Both the position numbers and the translations under genes were made by a program. The notes beneath the pieces are model-generated. The model ran no database searches. It was given only the letters and a program-made list of their open reading frames with translations, and was not told where the DNA came from. Positions 1 to 5,292 of a DNA stretch of 5,292 nucleotides are shown here, piece after piece. Source of the stretch: Pseudomonadota bacterium (lineage in GTDB: Bacteria; Pseudomonadota; Alphaproteobacteria; Rhizobiales; Hyphomicrobiaceae); assembly GCA_023430315.1 (NCBI GenBank), contig JAEZAW010000189.1, forward strand, positions 1 to 5,292, in the 5' to 3' direction. How positions within the stretch are numbered: position 1 is the stretch's first letter; every line of letters starts with the position of its first letter.

Positions 1-52
1 CCAACCCACCCCCCCCCCCCCCCCGGGGGGGGGGGGGGCGCGGGGGGGGGGG
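1..52. repeat. poly-C/poly-G low-complexity tract at contig edge, probably artefactual
   Basis: After a short C-rich lead-in, an unbroken run of 16 C (9-24) abuts 14 G (25-38), then CGC, then 11 G (42-52). The C and G runs are mutually complementary, so the tract is an almost perfect palindrome of homopolymers. I see no coding potential. Its position at the very start, next to ordinary 60-65% GC sequence, fits low-quality poly-G read ends assembled in both orientations. A real G-quadruplex-like or hairpin tract is possible but less likely. Confidence 0.8.
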
Positions 53-78
53 AATCCCTACTGCTAGCGGTCTGCGAT

Positions 79-112
79 CCCCCCCTCCTAACCTCCCCCA
101 CCAGGGGGGAGG
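79..112. repeat. GC-rich hairpin repeat downstream of the FAH gene, possible terminator
   Basis: A 7-C run (79-85) and a CTCCTAA-like spacer precede an 8-bp perfect inverted repeat: CCTCCCCC (92-99) pairs with GGGGGAGG (105-112) around a 5-nt loop. It begins about 33 nt past the stop codon of the minus-strand FAH gene, so it could end that operon's transcript. On that strand the stem is followed by TTAGGAGG rather than a U-run, so it is not a canonical intrinsic terminator. The C-run, TAAC-like spacer and CCTCCCCC/GGGGGAGG stem resemble dispersed intergenic palindromes I recall from alphaproteobacterial genomes. That resemblance is from memory. A repeat here would also explain why the assembly broke nearby. 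Confidence 0.55.
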
Positions 113-144
113 AATTTGGTGGAGCAAGAAACGCGCGCATCGCT

Positions 145-1320
145 CTAAATCAAATTGCGCTTGGCGAGATTGCGCATGAGATCGGCAACGCCGAACGTCC
201 AGGGCGGGGCCTGATCGGAAGTCGCCATGACATTCGTGAGCGCACCAAGCGGATCGGCGTGAATGGTGACGATGTCGCCTACCTTGTGCGTGAAGCCCAT
301 GCCGGGCTGTCCGCGATCCTCGCTCGGCGCAAACATGGTGCCGAGGTAAAGGATCGCGCCATCGGGATACTGATGCGTCTTGCCGATGAGCTGTCCGACG
401 AGATCAGCCGGATCGCGTGCGATCTCGCGCATGGAGGACTTACCCGTCAGGCGGAAGCCTTCCGGACCATCCACGGTCAGATGCACCTCGGTCGCGCGCA
501 CCGTGTCGAGCGAGAACGTGGCATCGAAGAAGCGCACGAAAGGTCCGACGGTCGCGGACGCATTGTTGTCCTTGGCCTTGGAGAGCAGCAGCGCCGAGCG
601 GCCCTCGATATCGCGCAGGTTCACGTCATTACCGAGCGTCGCGCCGATGATCGCGCCCTTCGAGTTGACGACCATCGCCACTTCGGGCTCGGGATTGTTC
701 CACGTCGATTTCGGATGCAGACCTGCCGTCATGCCATGACCGACGGCCGACATCGGCTGCGCCTTGGTGAAGATCTCGGCATCCTCGCCGATGCCCACTT
801 CCAGATACTGCGACCACGCGCCGGCCGTGATCAATGTCTGCTTGAGCGCCAGGGCCTCCTTGGAGCCGGGCTTCAGCGCGCGCAGATCACCGCCGAGCTG
901 GGCCTGCACCTGCTTGCGGATAGCTTCGGCCTTCTCGGGTGCACCCTTCGCCTGCTCCTCGATCACACGCTCCAGCATCGAGCGCGGAAACGTCACGCCG
1001 GCCGCCTTCACGGCCTGCAGATCGATCGGCGTCAGCAGCCAGGGCTTCGACGCATCGCGATAGACCTCGGGCGTGTTGGCGAGAATCTCGCCGAGCGCAC
1101 CAATCCGCTCGCCCGCGCCGCTTTTCACGATCGTTGCAGCATCGGTGCGTTCCGCGAGATCACGCATGGTCGGCGCATGGCGCGAGATGTCGTAGACGCC
1201 ATCTGCGCGCACGGCCACGACCGAGGGCCCTTCCACATCGGGGCGCCAGACGCGTCCGGCGAGCGCGCCCGCGGTTCCGTCCTGGGGTAGCGTCAGGGCT
1301 TCCGTCATTCGCGTACGCAT
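145..1320 (-). CDS. Fumarylacetoacetate hydrolase (FAH) family protein, 2-keto-3-deoxy-sugar-acid dehydratase-like
   Basis: This 391-residue protein belongs to the FAH superfamily, cytoplasmic metal-dependent enzymes that cleave, hydrate or dehydrate 2-oxo acids. The C-terminal FAH fold carries the acidic metal-ligand pattern E211-x-E213 followed by D232 in a GNDVN motif, then K250 and a GP at 259-260. Further on are HQYPDG (316-321), LGTMFAP (326-332) and GFTHKVGD (342-349). A terminal TSDQAPPWTFG segment (367-377) recalls the ~390-residue branch that includes XylX-type 2-keto-3-deoxy-D-xylonate dehydratase. The N-terminal ~160 residues form the extra domain typical of that longer branch. 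The ATG at 1320 is supported by AGGAAA six nt upstream; an in-frame ATG at 1308 is less favoured. It starts 12 nt after the MFS stop codon, so the two are probably co-transcribed. The family is clear. The substrate is inferred: 2-keto-3-deoxypentonate is the best guess, and another FAH-type hydrolase or hydratase activity is possible. Confidence 0.85.
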   Translation of the reverse strand: MRTRMTEALTLPQDGTAGALAGRVWRPDVEGPSVVAVRADGVYDISRHAPTMRDLAERTDAATIVKSGAGERIGALGEILANTPEVYRDASKPWLLTPIDLQAVKAAGVTFPRSMLERVIEEQAKGAPEKAEAIRKQVQAQLGGDLRALKPGSKEALALKQTLITAGAWSQYLEVGIGEDAEIFTKAQPMSAVGHGMTAGLHPKSTWNNPEPEVAMVVNSKGAIIGATLGNDVNLRDIEGRSALLLSKAKDNNASATVGPFVRFFDATFSLDTVRATEVHLTVDGPEGFRLTGKSSMREIARDPADLVGQLIGKTHQYPDGAILYLGTMFAPSEDRGQPGMGFTHKVGDIVTIHADPLGALTNVMATSDQAPPWTFGVADLMRNLAKRNLI

Positions 1321-1332
1321 GGTGCGTTTCCT

Positions 1333-2634
1333 CTAAGTCCCGTTCGGATCGATCTTGTCGCCGGTCTGCGCCGGTTTCGGTGGGCCGAGCTGGCTGCTCG
1401 GCCGGACATCGCGCGCGGTGGCATAGACCATGAGGCCCGCCCCGAGCACCACGGCAATGGTAGCAAAGATCCATTGATAGGCGACGGGAGAATATCCGGC
1501 AGCCGTCTGTGGGAACCAGCTCGGAATGTAGCCCGTCGCGACGGGCACGATCGCGCAGCCGAAGAGCTGGGCCATGTTGGCGGTGGTCGCACCGCGGCCG
1601 ACGAGATGATCCGGGTAGTGGGTGCGCGCGTGAGTGACGACGGCAATGCCGTAAGACGATGTCGTACACAAAAGAATGATCAGCGTGATGGCGATCGGTG
1701 TCGGCGGGTTCGACGCCAAGCCCAGTAGGACCAGGATCGTTGCGGAGGCGCCGCTGATGGCCACCCATTTGCGCGTATCGAAAATACGGTCCATAGGCCC
1801 GAAAGCGAGAACGCCGAGGAACTGCGCGAGCGCCATGGCAATCAACACATTGCCGCGCCGCACGGCATCGAAGCCGTGCACGTCATGGAGATAGGGTCCG
1901 GCCCACAGACCCATCATCGTCGCCATGACCGAATAGGCGACCGTCTGCAGGCCGAGCACGCGCCAAAGACCCGGCAGGCGCAGAATGGCGATGAAGCCTG
2001 CGAGTGCGCCAGCGAGCGTCTCCGGCGGATTGGGAACGGGCACCCGGCCCGGCGGATCGTCCCGCACGAGCCACACGAAAAGCACGCCGACGGCCGCCGA
2101 CACGCCCGCCATGATGACGAACGTGTTCCGCCAGCCGAGCCATCCCGCAGCCAGCGCGAGTGGCGTCCCCGCCATGCCGACCCCAATCATGCTGAGGCCG
2201 AACACCCAGCTCATGGCCGTCGCCCAGCGGTGGCGCGGAAACCAGCGTGAGCAGAGAACGACGACCGACATGAAGCTGCCGCCGAACCCGAGGCCCAGCA
2301 GAAAGCGCGCGGCGATCAGCTCGCTGCCGTCTCGCACAACCGCGTGCCAGAGCGCGCCGGCGACGCCGAACGCGGCGAGACCGCCAACCGTGAAGCGAAC
2401 GCCGATACGGTCGAAAAGGATGCCGACCGGCACCTGCGCCGCCAGAAGCGCGAAGAAAAAGATGGCATTTGCCATCCCGAGCGCCTCGGACGTCAGCTTG
2501 AGCTCGACGATGAACTCCGGCGCGAGAACGGTGACGGACGAGCGGAAGAACTGCGAAAGGATCGTCGTCGCCGAGAGCATGACGATGAGGATCGCGGCGG
2601 CTCCCGCGGGCGGATTCGAGGTCGACGTTGTCAC
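1333..2634 (-). CDS. MFS transporter
   Basis: A 433-residue inner-membrane protein of the major facilitator superfamily, which moves small solutes by proton-coupled symport or antiport. The sequence shows about 12 hydrophobic segments, starting at roughly residues 11-38 and 52-75. The motif-A loop GILFDRIGVR lies at 71-80, between TM2 and TM3. A longer hydrophilic cytoplasmic loop at about 191-221 separates the two halves, and the C-terminal tail (about 408-433) is polar and Pro-rich. I chose the GTG at 2634. The open frame continues to an ATG at 2754, but those 40 extra residues are Arg/Ser/Thr-rich, not MFS-like, and would fill the intergenic region. The GTG start has only a weak GGA upstream, so the exact start is uncertain. 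The FAH gene follows after 12 nt, suggesting that the transporter imports the acid the FAH enzyme processes. The substrate cannot be read from the sequence. Confidence 0.85.
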   Translation of the reverse strand: MTTSTSNPPAGAAAILIVMLSATTILSQFFRSSVTVLAPEFIVELKLTSEALGMANAIFFFALLAAQVPVGILFDRIGVRFTVGGLAAFGVAGALWHAVVRDGSELIAARFLLGLGFGGSFMSVVVLCSRWFPRHRWATAMSWVFGLSMIGVGMAGTPLALAAGWLGWRNTFVIMAGVSAAVGVLFVWLVRDDPPGRVPVPNPPETLAGALAGFIAILRLPGLWRVLGLQTVAYSVMATMMGLWAGPYLHDVHGFDAVRRGNVLIAMALAQFLGVLAFGPMDRIFDTRKWVAISGASATILVLLGLASNPPTPIAITLIILLCTTSSYGIAVVTHARTHYPDHLVGRGATTANMAQLFGCAIVPVATGYIPSWFPQTAAGYSPVAYQWIFATIAVVLGAGLMVYATARDVRPSSQLGPPKPAQTGDKIDPNGT

Positions 2635-2808
2635 GCTGGCATTCCAGGAGGAAGCGGCGGTGCTCCGTGTGCCATCGCGGTGAGTGTTAGGCAATGCACT
2701 TCGCGTTCGGCGGAGCTGTGGGCAGTCATGCAAGGCGCCGTGGCGTTGCCGCAATGTTCTGTCAGGGTGTAGTCATCCCATGCGTCAGACCGAAGTCGTG
2801 TACCGCCG
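2635..2808. other. Divergent intergenic region between MFS and small-protein genes
   Basis: This 174-bp gap should hold promoters for both the leftward MFS-FAH unit and the rightward small gene. I looked on both strands for -35/-10 pairs, Shine-Dalgarno sequences and operator palindromes and found none convincing. A GGCGCC-containing patch near 2731-2752 is only partly symmetric. Open frames crossing it lack recognisable protein character. Confidence 0.4.
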
Positions 2809-3147
2809 ATGATCGCTTCATCCCTCGCCATGCCAGATATCGCCGTCGCGCCCGCGGTCACACTCGAGGGCATTCCGCGTCCGCTCGGCGAGGCCGAGGC
2901 CATCGAGATCTGGATCGCGCGCTGGTTGCGCGTCCGGCGCAAGGATCTCATGGCGCGCTATGGCTGCGATCCGCGCCAGCTCTATGCCATCTGGTGGGGT
3001 GAGAAATTCCCGAGGAGTCGTGAGAAGGCCGAGGAGGTCTTTCGCGTCCGCCACCCCGGCCTCGTCGATCGCGTGAGCTTCGGCTATCGCCGCATTCCGC
3101 GCGGCCCCGCCAAGGAACCCGAGGGGCAGCTCTCGCTGTTCGAGTAA
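2809..3147 (+). CDS. Small basic protein with possible helix-turn-helix and C-terminal beta-clamp-binding motif
   Basis: A 112-residue protein that I cannot assign to a named family. Residues 26-100 form a compact, Arg/Lys-rich region. Residues 33-64 (including RRKDLMARYGCDPRQLYAIW at 43-62) look like amphipathic helices separated by a turn, compatible with a helix-turn-helix, and are followed by REKAEEVFRVRHP (71-83). The protein ends in QLSLFE; residues 107-111 match the QL[SD]LF consensus by which bacterial proteins dock on the DNA polymerase III sliding clamp. Together these suggest a small DNA-associated protein working near replication or repair, but that is inference. I recall similar short hypothetical proteins ending in QLSLF from Hyphomicrobiales. 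No Shine-Dalgarno precedes the ATG at 2809 or the alternative ATG at 2830, so the start is uncertain; a stop at 2770 limits any extension. It is a lone plus-strand gene between two leftward operons and ends one base from the FkbM gene's stop. Confidence 0.75.
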   Translation: MIASSLAMPDIAVAPAVTLEGIPRPLGEAEAIEIWIARWLRVRRKDLMARYGCDPRQLYAIWWGEKFPRSREKAEEVFRVRHPGLVDRVSFGYRRIPRGPAKEPEGQLSLFE

Positions 3148-3148
3148 T

Positions 3149-3847
3149 TCAGAGGAACAGCACGTTCCGCGTGGCGATCGACGTGCCCCAGGTCGTGTTC
3201 GAGTTGAGCGCGGCAATCGTCGTCAGCGCATCCACGCGCTTACCTTTGTCGACGACGAAAGCGGTGTAGCCGTACTTCTCGCAGACCTCGCGCGTGATCG
3301 CGAGCGGGTCCTTGTAGGTGCCCGAGAGCAATTCGAGCAGCAGCGCCGGATGATCGCGCAGGATCGTCTCGCGCGCGCCTTCAAGCACCTCAAGCTCGCT
3401 ACCTTCCACATCCACCTTGATAAACTGCACGCCGGTGAGCGCGAAAGAATCGAGCGTGCGCACTTCGACCTTGATCACGGTCTGGCGCTCGAACTGGCTG
3501 TGCGAATTCTTGAGATTGCCAGCGTAGTGCAGCTCGCTGCCATCCTCGGCGAGAGGCACGAAGAACGACGCGTTCCCTGTCTCGTTCGACAGCGCACACT
3601 TGTGCACGGTCGCGCGCTCACCGAGCGAGCGTTTCGCGAAGTCCGCGAATGTCGGATTGGCCTCGAAGGCGTGCACGACAGCGCCAAGCTCACTCAGCGC
3701 GAAGGCATAAATGCCCTCGTTGGCGCCGATGTCGACGGCCACGCCGCCCTTGCCGACAAATGAGCCGAGCATGGCCAGCTCGGGCTCGCCAGCGTCCGTC
3801 TCTTCACGAACGCGGCGAGCATAAAATGCATCGGGAGATTCGCTCAA
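3149..3847 (-). CDS. FkbM family SAM-dependent methyltransferase
   Basis: A 232-residue class I methyltransferase of the FkbM type, a family that typically O-methylates sugars, polyketides or other secondary-metabolite hydroxyls. The SAM-binding motif I is VDIGANEG (38-45), with acidic E62 in HAFEANP (59-65) at the end of the second strand. The FkbM hallmark IKVDVEGSELEVLEGA (143-158) and the strand LLLEL (169-173) follow. The length is usual for the family, with no signal peptide or membrane segment, so it is cytoplasmic. The start is a TTG at 3847, supported by GAGG seven nt upstream; the ATG overlapping just before it is in another frame. The aminotransferase ends 18 nt upstream in the same frame, so the two genes probably share a transcript. 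The acceptor substrate is unknown, and no glycosyltransferases or biosynthetic genes are visible to suggest one. Confidence 0.88.
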   Translation of the reverse strand: MSESPDAFYARRVREETDAGEPELAMLGSFVGKGGVAVDIGANEGIYAFALSELGAVVHAFEANPTFADFAKRSLGERATVHKCALSNETGNASFFVPLAEDGSELHYAGNLKNSHSQFERQTVIKVEVRTLDSFALTGVQFIKVDVEGSELEVLEGARETILRDHPALLLELLSGTYKDPLAITREVCEKYGYTAFVVDKGKRVDALTTIAALNSNTTWGTSIATRNVLFL

Positions 3848-3865
3848 ACATGTACCTCGTCGTTT

Positions 3866-5038
3866 CTACCGCTTCTCCATGAGCAGCGTGCCCACGCGCT
3901 CGATGGCCTTGCGGATGTTCTCGATCGAGTTGGCATAAGAAAAGCGGATGTAGCCCTCGCCGTGAATGCCGAAGCTCGTGCCGGCGACGGTCGCGACGCC
4001 GGCTTCCTCCAGCATCCTATTTTGTAACTCGCGCGCGCTCATGCCAGTGCCTGTGACATTTGGAAACGCGTAGAACGCACCGCCTGGATTGACGCACGTG
4101 AAGCCCGGAAGCTGGTTGAGCATGGGCACGATGGCACGACGGCGCTCATCGAACGCCTTCACCATCTTGACCACGTCGTCCTGCGGGCCTTCGAGCGCGG
4201 CAATACCGGCGAATTGCGTCGGCGCGTTGACGCAGGAATGGTTGTTTACGCACAGCCGCACGACCGTCTCCACGATCGACTTCGGCCACACCGAGAAGCC
4301 TAGACGCCAGCCCGTCATCGCGTACGTTTTGGACCATCCATCGAGGATAATGAGGCGGTCGCGAATCTCGGGATAGCGCAGAAAGCTCTCGTGCTCGCGG
4401 CCGTCGTAGAGCATCTGACTGTAGATCTCGTCGGACATGACGGTGACGTGCGGATGCTTCGCGAGTCCCTTCACGAGCTTCGCGACTTCCTCCTTCGGCA
4501 CCGCACCACCGGTCGGGTTGCCGGGACTGTTGAGAATGATCAGCGAGGTCTTCGGCGTGATCTGCGCGAGCACTTCCTCGGCGCTGAAGGCAAAACCGTT
4601 CTCCTCCTTGAGCGCGATCGGCACGGCCTTGGCGCCGGAGTACTGGATCATCGAGCGATAGATCGGGAAGCCGGGGTCCGGATACATGATCTCCATGCCC
4701 GGCTGGCCGAACATCAGCACGGCAAAAAACATCGTCGGCTTGCCGCCCGGCATGATGACGATGTTGTCGGGGCTCACCTCGACGCCATGGCGCTTGTGCA
4801 GATCCTTCGCGACGGACTCGCGGAGCGGCAGGATGCCCTGCGCTGGCGTGTAGCCGTGATGGCCGTCGCGCAGCGCCTTGATGGCCGCCTCGACGATGTG
4901 CGCCGGCGTCTGGAAGTCCGGCTGGCCGATGCCGAGATTGATGACGTCCTTGCCCTGCCGCTGCAGCTCGGCGGCGCGCGCCAGCACCTCGAAGGCTGTC
5001 TCGGTGCCCAGTCTCTTCAGGTTCTCCGCGAGCAGCAT
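3866..5038 (-). CDS. PLP-dependent aminotransferase, class I/II (aspartate/alanine aminotransferase-like)
   Basis: A 390-residue fold-type I aminotransferase that moves an amino group between an amino acid and a 2-oxo acid in the cytoplasm. The core is complete. It has GIGQPDF (36-42), Y63 in HGYTPAQG, and a phosphate-side loop PGGKPTMFF (97-105). NSPGNPTG (170-177) includes N174, with D203 and Y206 in SDEIYSQ. The Schiff-base lysine K237 lies in GWSKTYAMTGWR (234-245), where R245 contacts the cofactor phosphate. R365 in YIRFSYA should bind the substrate carboxylate. The family resembles AspC/AlaT-like enzymes of subgroup I, but the amino donor cannot be fixed by reading. I chose the ATG at 5038 because GGGGAGGA lies four nt upstream; an in-frame ATG at 5062 would add eight atypical residues and has no ribosome-binding site. 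It is the first gene of a two-gene unit with the FkbM gene and is divergent from the MarR-type gene. Confidence 0.9.
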   Translation of the reverse strand: MLLAENLKRLGTETAFEVLARAAELQRQGKDVINLGIGQPDFQTPAHIVEAAIKALRDGHHGYTPAQGILPLRESVAKDLHKRHGVEVSPDNIVIMPGGKPTMFFAVLMFGQPGMEIMYPDPGFPIYRSMIQYSGAKAVPIALKEENGFAFSAEEVLAQITPKTSLIILNSPGNPTGGAVPKEEVAKLVKGLAKHPHVTVMSDEIYSQMLYDGREHESFLRYPEIRDRLIILDGWSKTYAMTGWRLGFSVWPKSIVETVVRLCVNNHSCVNAPTQFAGIAALEGPQDDVVKMVKAFDERRRAIVPMLNQLPGFTCVNPGGAFYAFPNVTGTGMSARELQNRMLEEAGVATVAGTSFGIHGEGYIRFSYANSIENIRKAIERVGTLLMEKR

Positions 5039-5055
5039 GGCTTCCTCCCCAGGGC
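5034..5055 (-). promoter_or_regulatory. Shine-Dalgarno that fixes the aminotransferase start
   Basis: On the minus strand, GGGGAGGA followed by AGCC precedes the ATG at 5038. This close match to the 16S rRNA 3' end makes 5038 the start rather than the ATG at 5062, which lies upstream of the site. Confidence 0.8.
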
Positions 5056-5125
5056 ATCGCATTGGTGAATGGCGCGCACTTATGCACCCCGCGCCCGCAC
5101 TTGGAAAGACGCCCGCAACGCACCC

Positions 5126-5154
5126 GCGACATCGGGCTGGCCGAGGCCTATACT
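5126..5154 (+). promoter_or_regulatory. Candidate sigma-70-type promoter for the MarR-type gene
   Basis: A -10-like TATACT (5149-5154, five of six to TATAAT) sits 17 bp after a weaker -35-like GCGACA (5126-5131, four of six to TTGACA). Transcription would start near 5161, giving a leader of about 40 nt before the ATG at 5201. The operator-like palindrome overlaps the end of the -10 and the predicted start, as expected for a repressed promoter. I found no equally good promoter facing the aminotransferase. Confidence 0.45.
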
Positions 5155-5180
5155 TGACTAAGTCAACTAATTGATTGACT
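5151..5180. promoter_or_regulatory. Palindromic operator-like site with three TTGACT/AGTCAA half-sites
   Basis: The 13-bp palindrome TTGACT-A-AGTCAA (5154-5166) is perfect around a central base. It extends to an imperfect 19-bp form, TACTTGACTAAGTCAACTA (5151-5169). A third half-site, TTGACT (5175-5180), faces the second across 8 bp and makes another inverted pair, 5161-5166 with 5175-5180. Palindromes of this size suit dimeric winged-helix MarR proteins. The site is just upstream of the MarR-type gene and overlaps its candidate promoter, so autoregulation is the natural reading. Control of the divergent aminotransferase, about 115-140 bp away, is also possible. Confidence 0.6.
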
Positions 5181-5200
5181 GTGCAAGCAGGAGGTGCGCC

Positions 5201-5292
5201 ATGAACCAGACTGCCGTTGCCCCGACTGCCGACGATGTGGCGGCCGTCCGCCGTTTCAGCCGCTTCTATACGCGCCAGCTCGGCCTCCTCGC
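5201..5292 (+). CDS. MarR family regulator, probably a MarR-GNAT fusion (N-terminus only, cut by window edge)
   Basis: Only 30 codons are in the window. The segment VAAVRRFSRFYTRQLGLL (13-30) matches my memory of the opening helix of bifunctional MarR transcriptional regulator/GNAT N-acetyltransferase proteins, which typically begin with a V-x-AVRRFSRFYTR stretch before the winged-helix domain. The start at 5201 has a strong Shine-Dalgarno, AGGAGGT, five nt upstream. The gene is divergent from the aminotransferase. The operator-like palindrome just upstream supports a DNA-binding product that controls its own expression. The acetyltransferase half, if present, lies beyond the window and is inferred only from this N-terminal resemblance. 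A plain MarR protein is the alternative. Confidence 0.65.
   Translation, partial: MNQTAVAPTADDVAAVRRFSRFYTRQLGLL

Noticed and set aside
259..1290. 343-residue open frame on the plus strand opposite the FAH gene
   Set aside because: It mirrors a confident FAH gene, is full of Arg and His as antisense frames of GC-rich genes are, and has no recognisable motif.
1160..1768. 202-residue minus-strand frame across the MFS-FAH junction
   Set aside because: It overlaps two well-supported genes in another frame and its Arg/His-rich composition is that of a shadow frame.
2725..2755. GGCGCC-centred patch in the divergent intergenic region
   Set aside because: The arms do not match well enough beyond the 6-bp core to call an operator or hairpin.
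4391..5068. 225-residue plus-strand frame opposite the aminotransferase
   Set aside because: Antisense shadow rich in Arg, Leu and His, with no family signature and no ribosome-binding site that I could credit.
5071..5095. Inverted repeat GGCGCG...CGCGCC with a 13-nt interior in the aminotransferase leader
   Set aside because: Six-bp GC arms are common by chance at this base composition, and nothing links it to attenuation, a riboswitch or an operator.
4146..5132. 328-residue minus-strand frame overlapping the aminotransferase
   Set aside because: It is an out-of-frame reading of the aminotransferase, with Arg/Gly/Ala-rich low-complexity composition. The aminotransferase frame carries all the catalytic motifs.
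1..5292. tRNA or rRNA genes, CRISPR arrays, insertion sequences and attachment sites
   Set aside because: I looked for regularly spaced repeats, transposase motifs and tRNA-like cloverleaf segments and saw none.

Overview
The window is a GC-rich bacterial stretch with dense coding and short intergenic gaps. Gene content and protein style suggest an alphaproteobacterium, probably Hyphomicrobiales. The clues are a keto-deoxy-sugar-acid-type FAH protein, a small 'QLSLF' protein of a kind I associate with that order, and a MarR/GNAT-type regulator. This assignment is inference from recalled protein families, not from a search. The first ~52 bases are an extreme poly-C/poly-G tract that looks like a contig-end artefact.

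Layout, left to right. (1) 1-144: low-complexity tract, then a GC-rich hairpin repeat downstream of the first gene. (2) 145-2634, minus strand: a two-gene unit transcribed right to left, an MFS transporter followed 12 nt later by a fumarylacetoacetate hydrolase (FAH) family enzyme. This looks like uptake plus breakdown of one organic acid, possibly a sugar acid. (3) 2635-2808: a 174-bp divergent gap in which I see no convincing promoter. (4) 2809-3147, plus strand: a small basic protein with a possible helix-turn-helix, ending in QLSLFE, which contains a consensus beta-sliding-clamp-binding motif. (5) 3149-5038, minus strand: a class I/II PLP-dependent aminotransferase followed 18 nt later by an FkbM-family methyltransferase starting at TTG. 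The methyltransferase converges on the small gene with one base between the stop codons. (6) 5039-5200: a divergent intergenic region with a palindromic operator-like site. (7) 5201-window edge, plus strand: the N-terminus of a probable MarR-type regulator, cut by the window end, with a strong Shine-Dalgarno.

Most of the window is ordinary metabolism. I do not see a clearly new multi-gene system. The two items most worth following are the small clamp-motif protein and the three-half-site TTGACT/AGTCAA operator in front of the MarR-type gene. A second tier is the pairing of the MFS transporter with the FAH enzyme.
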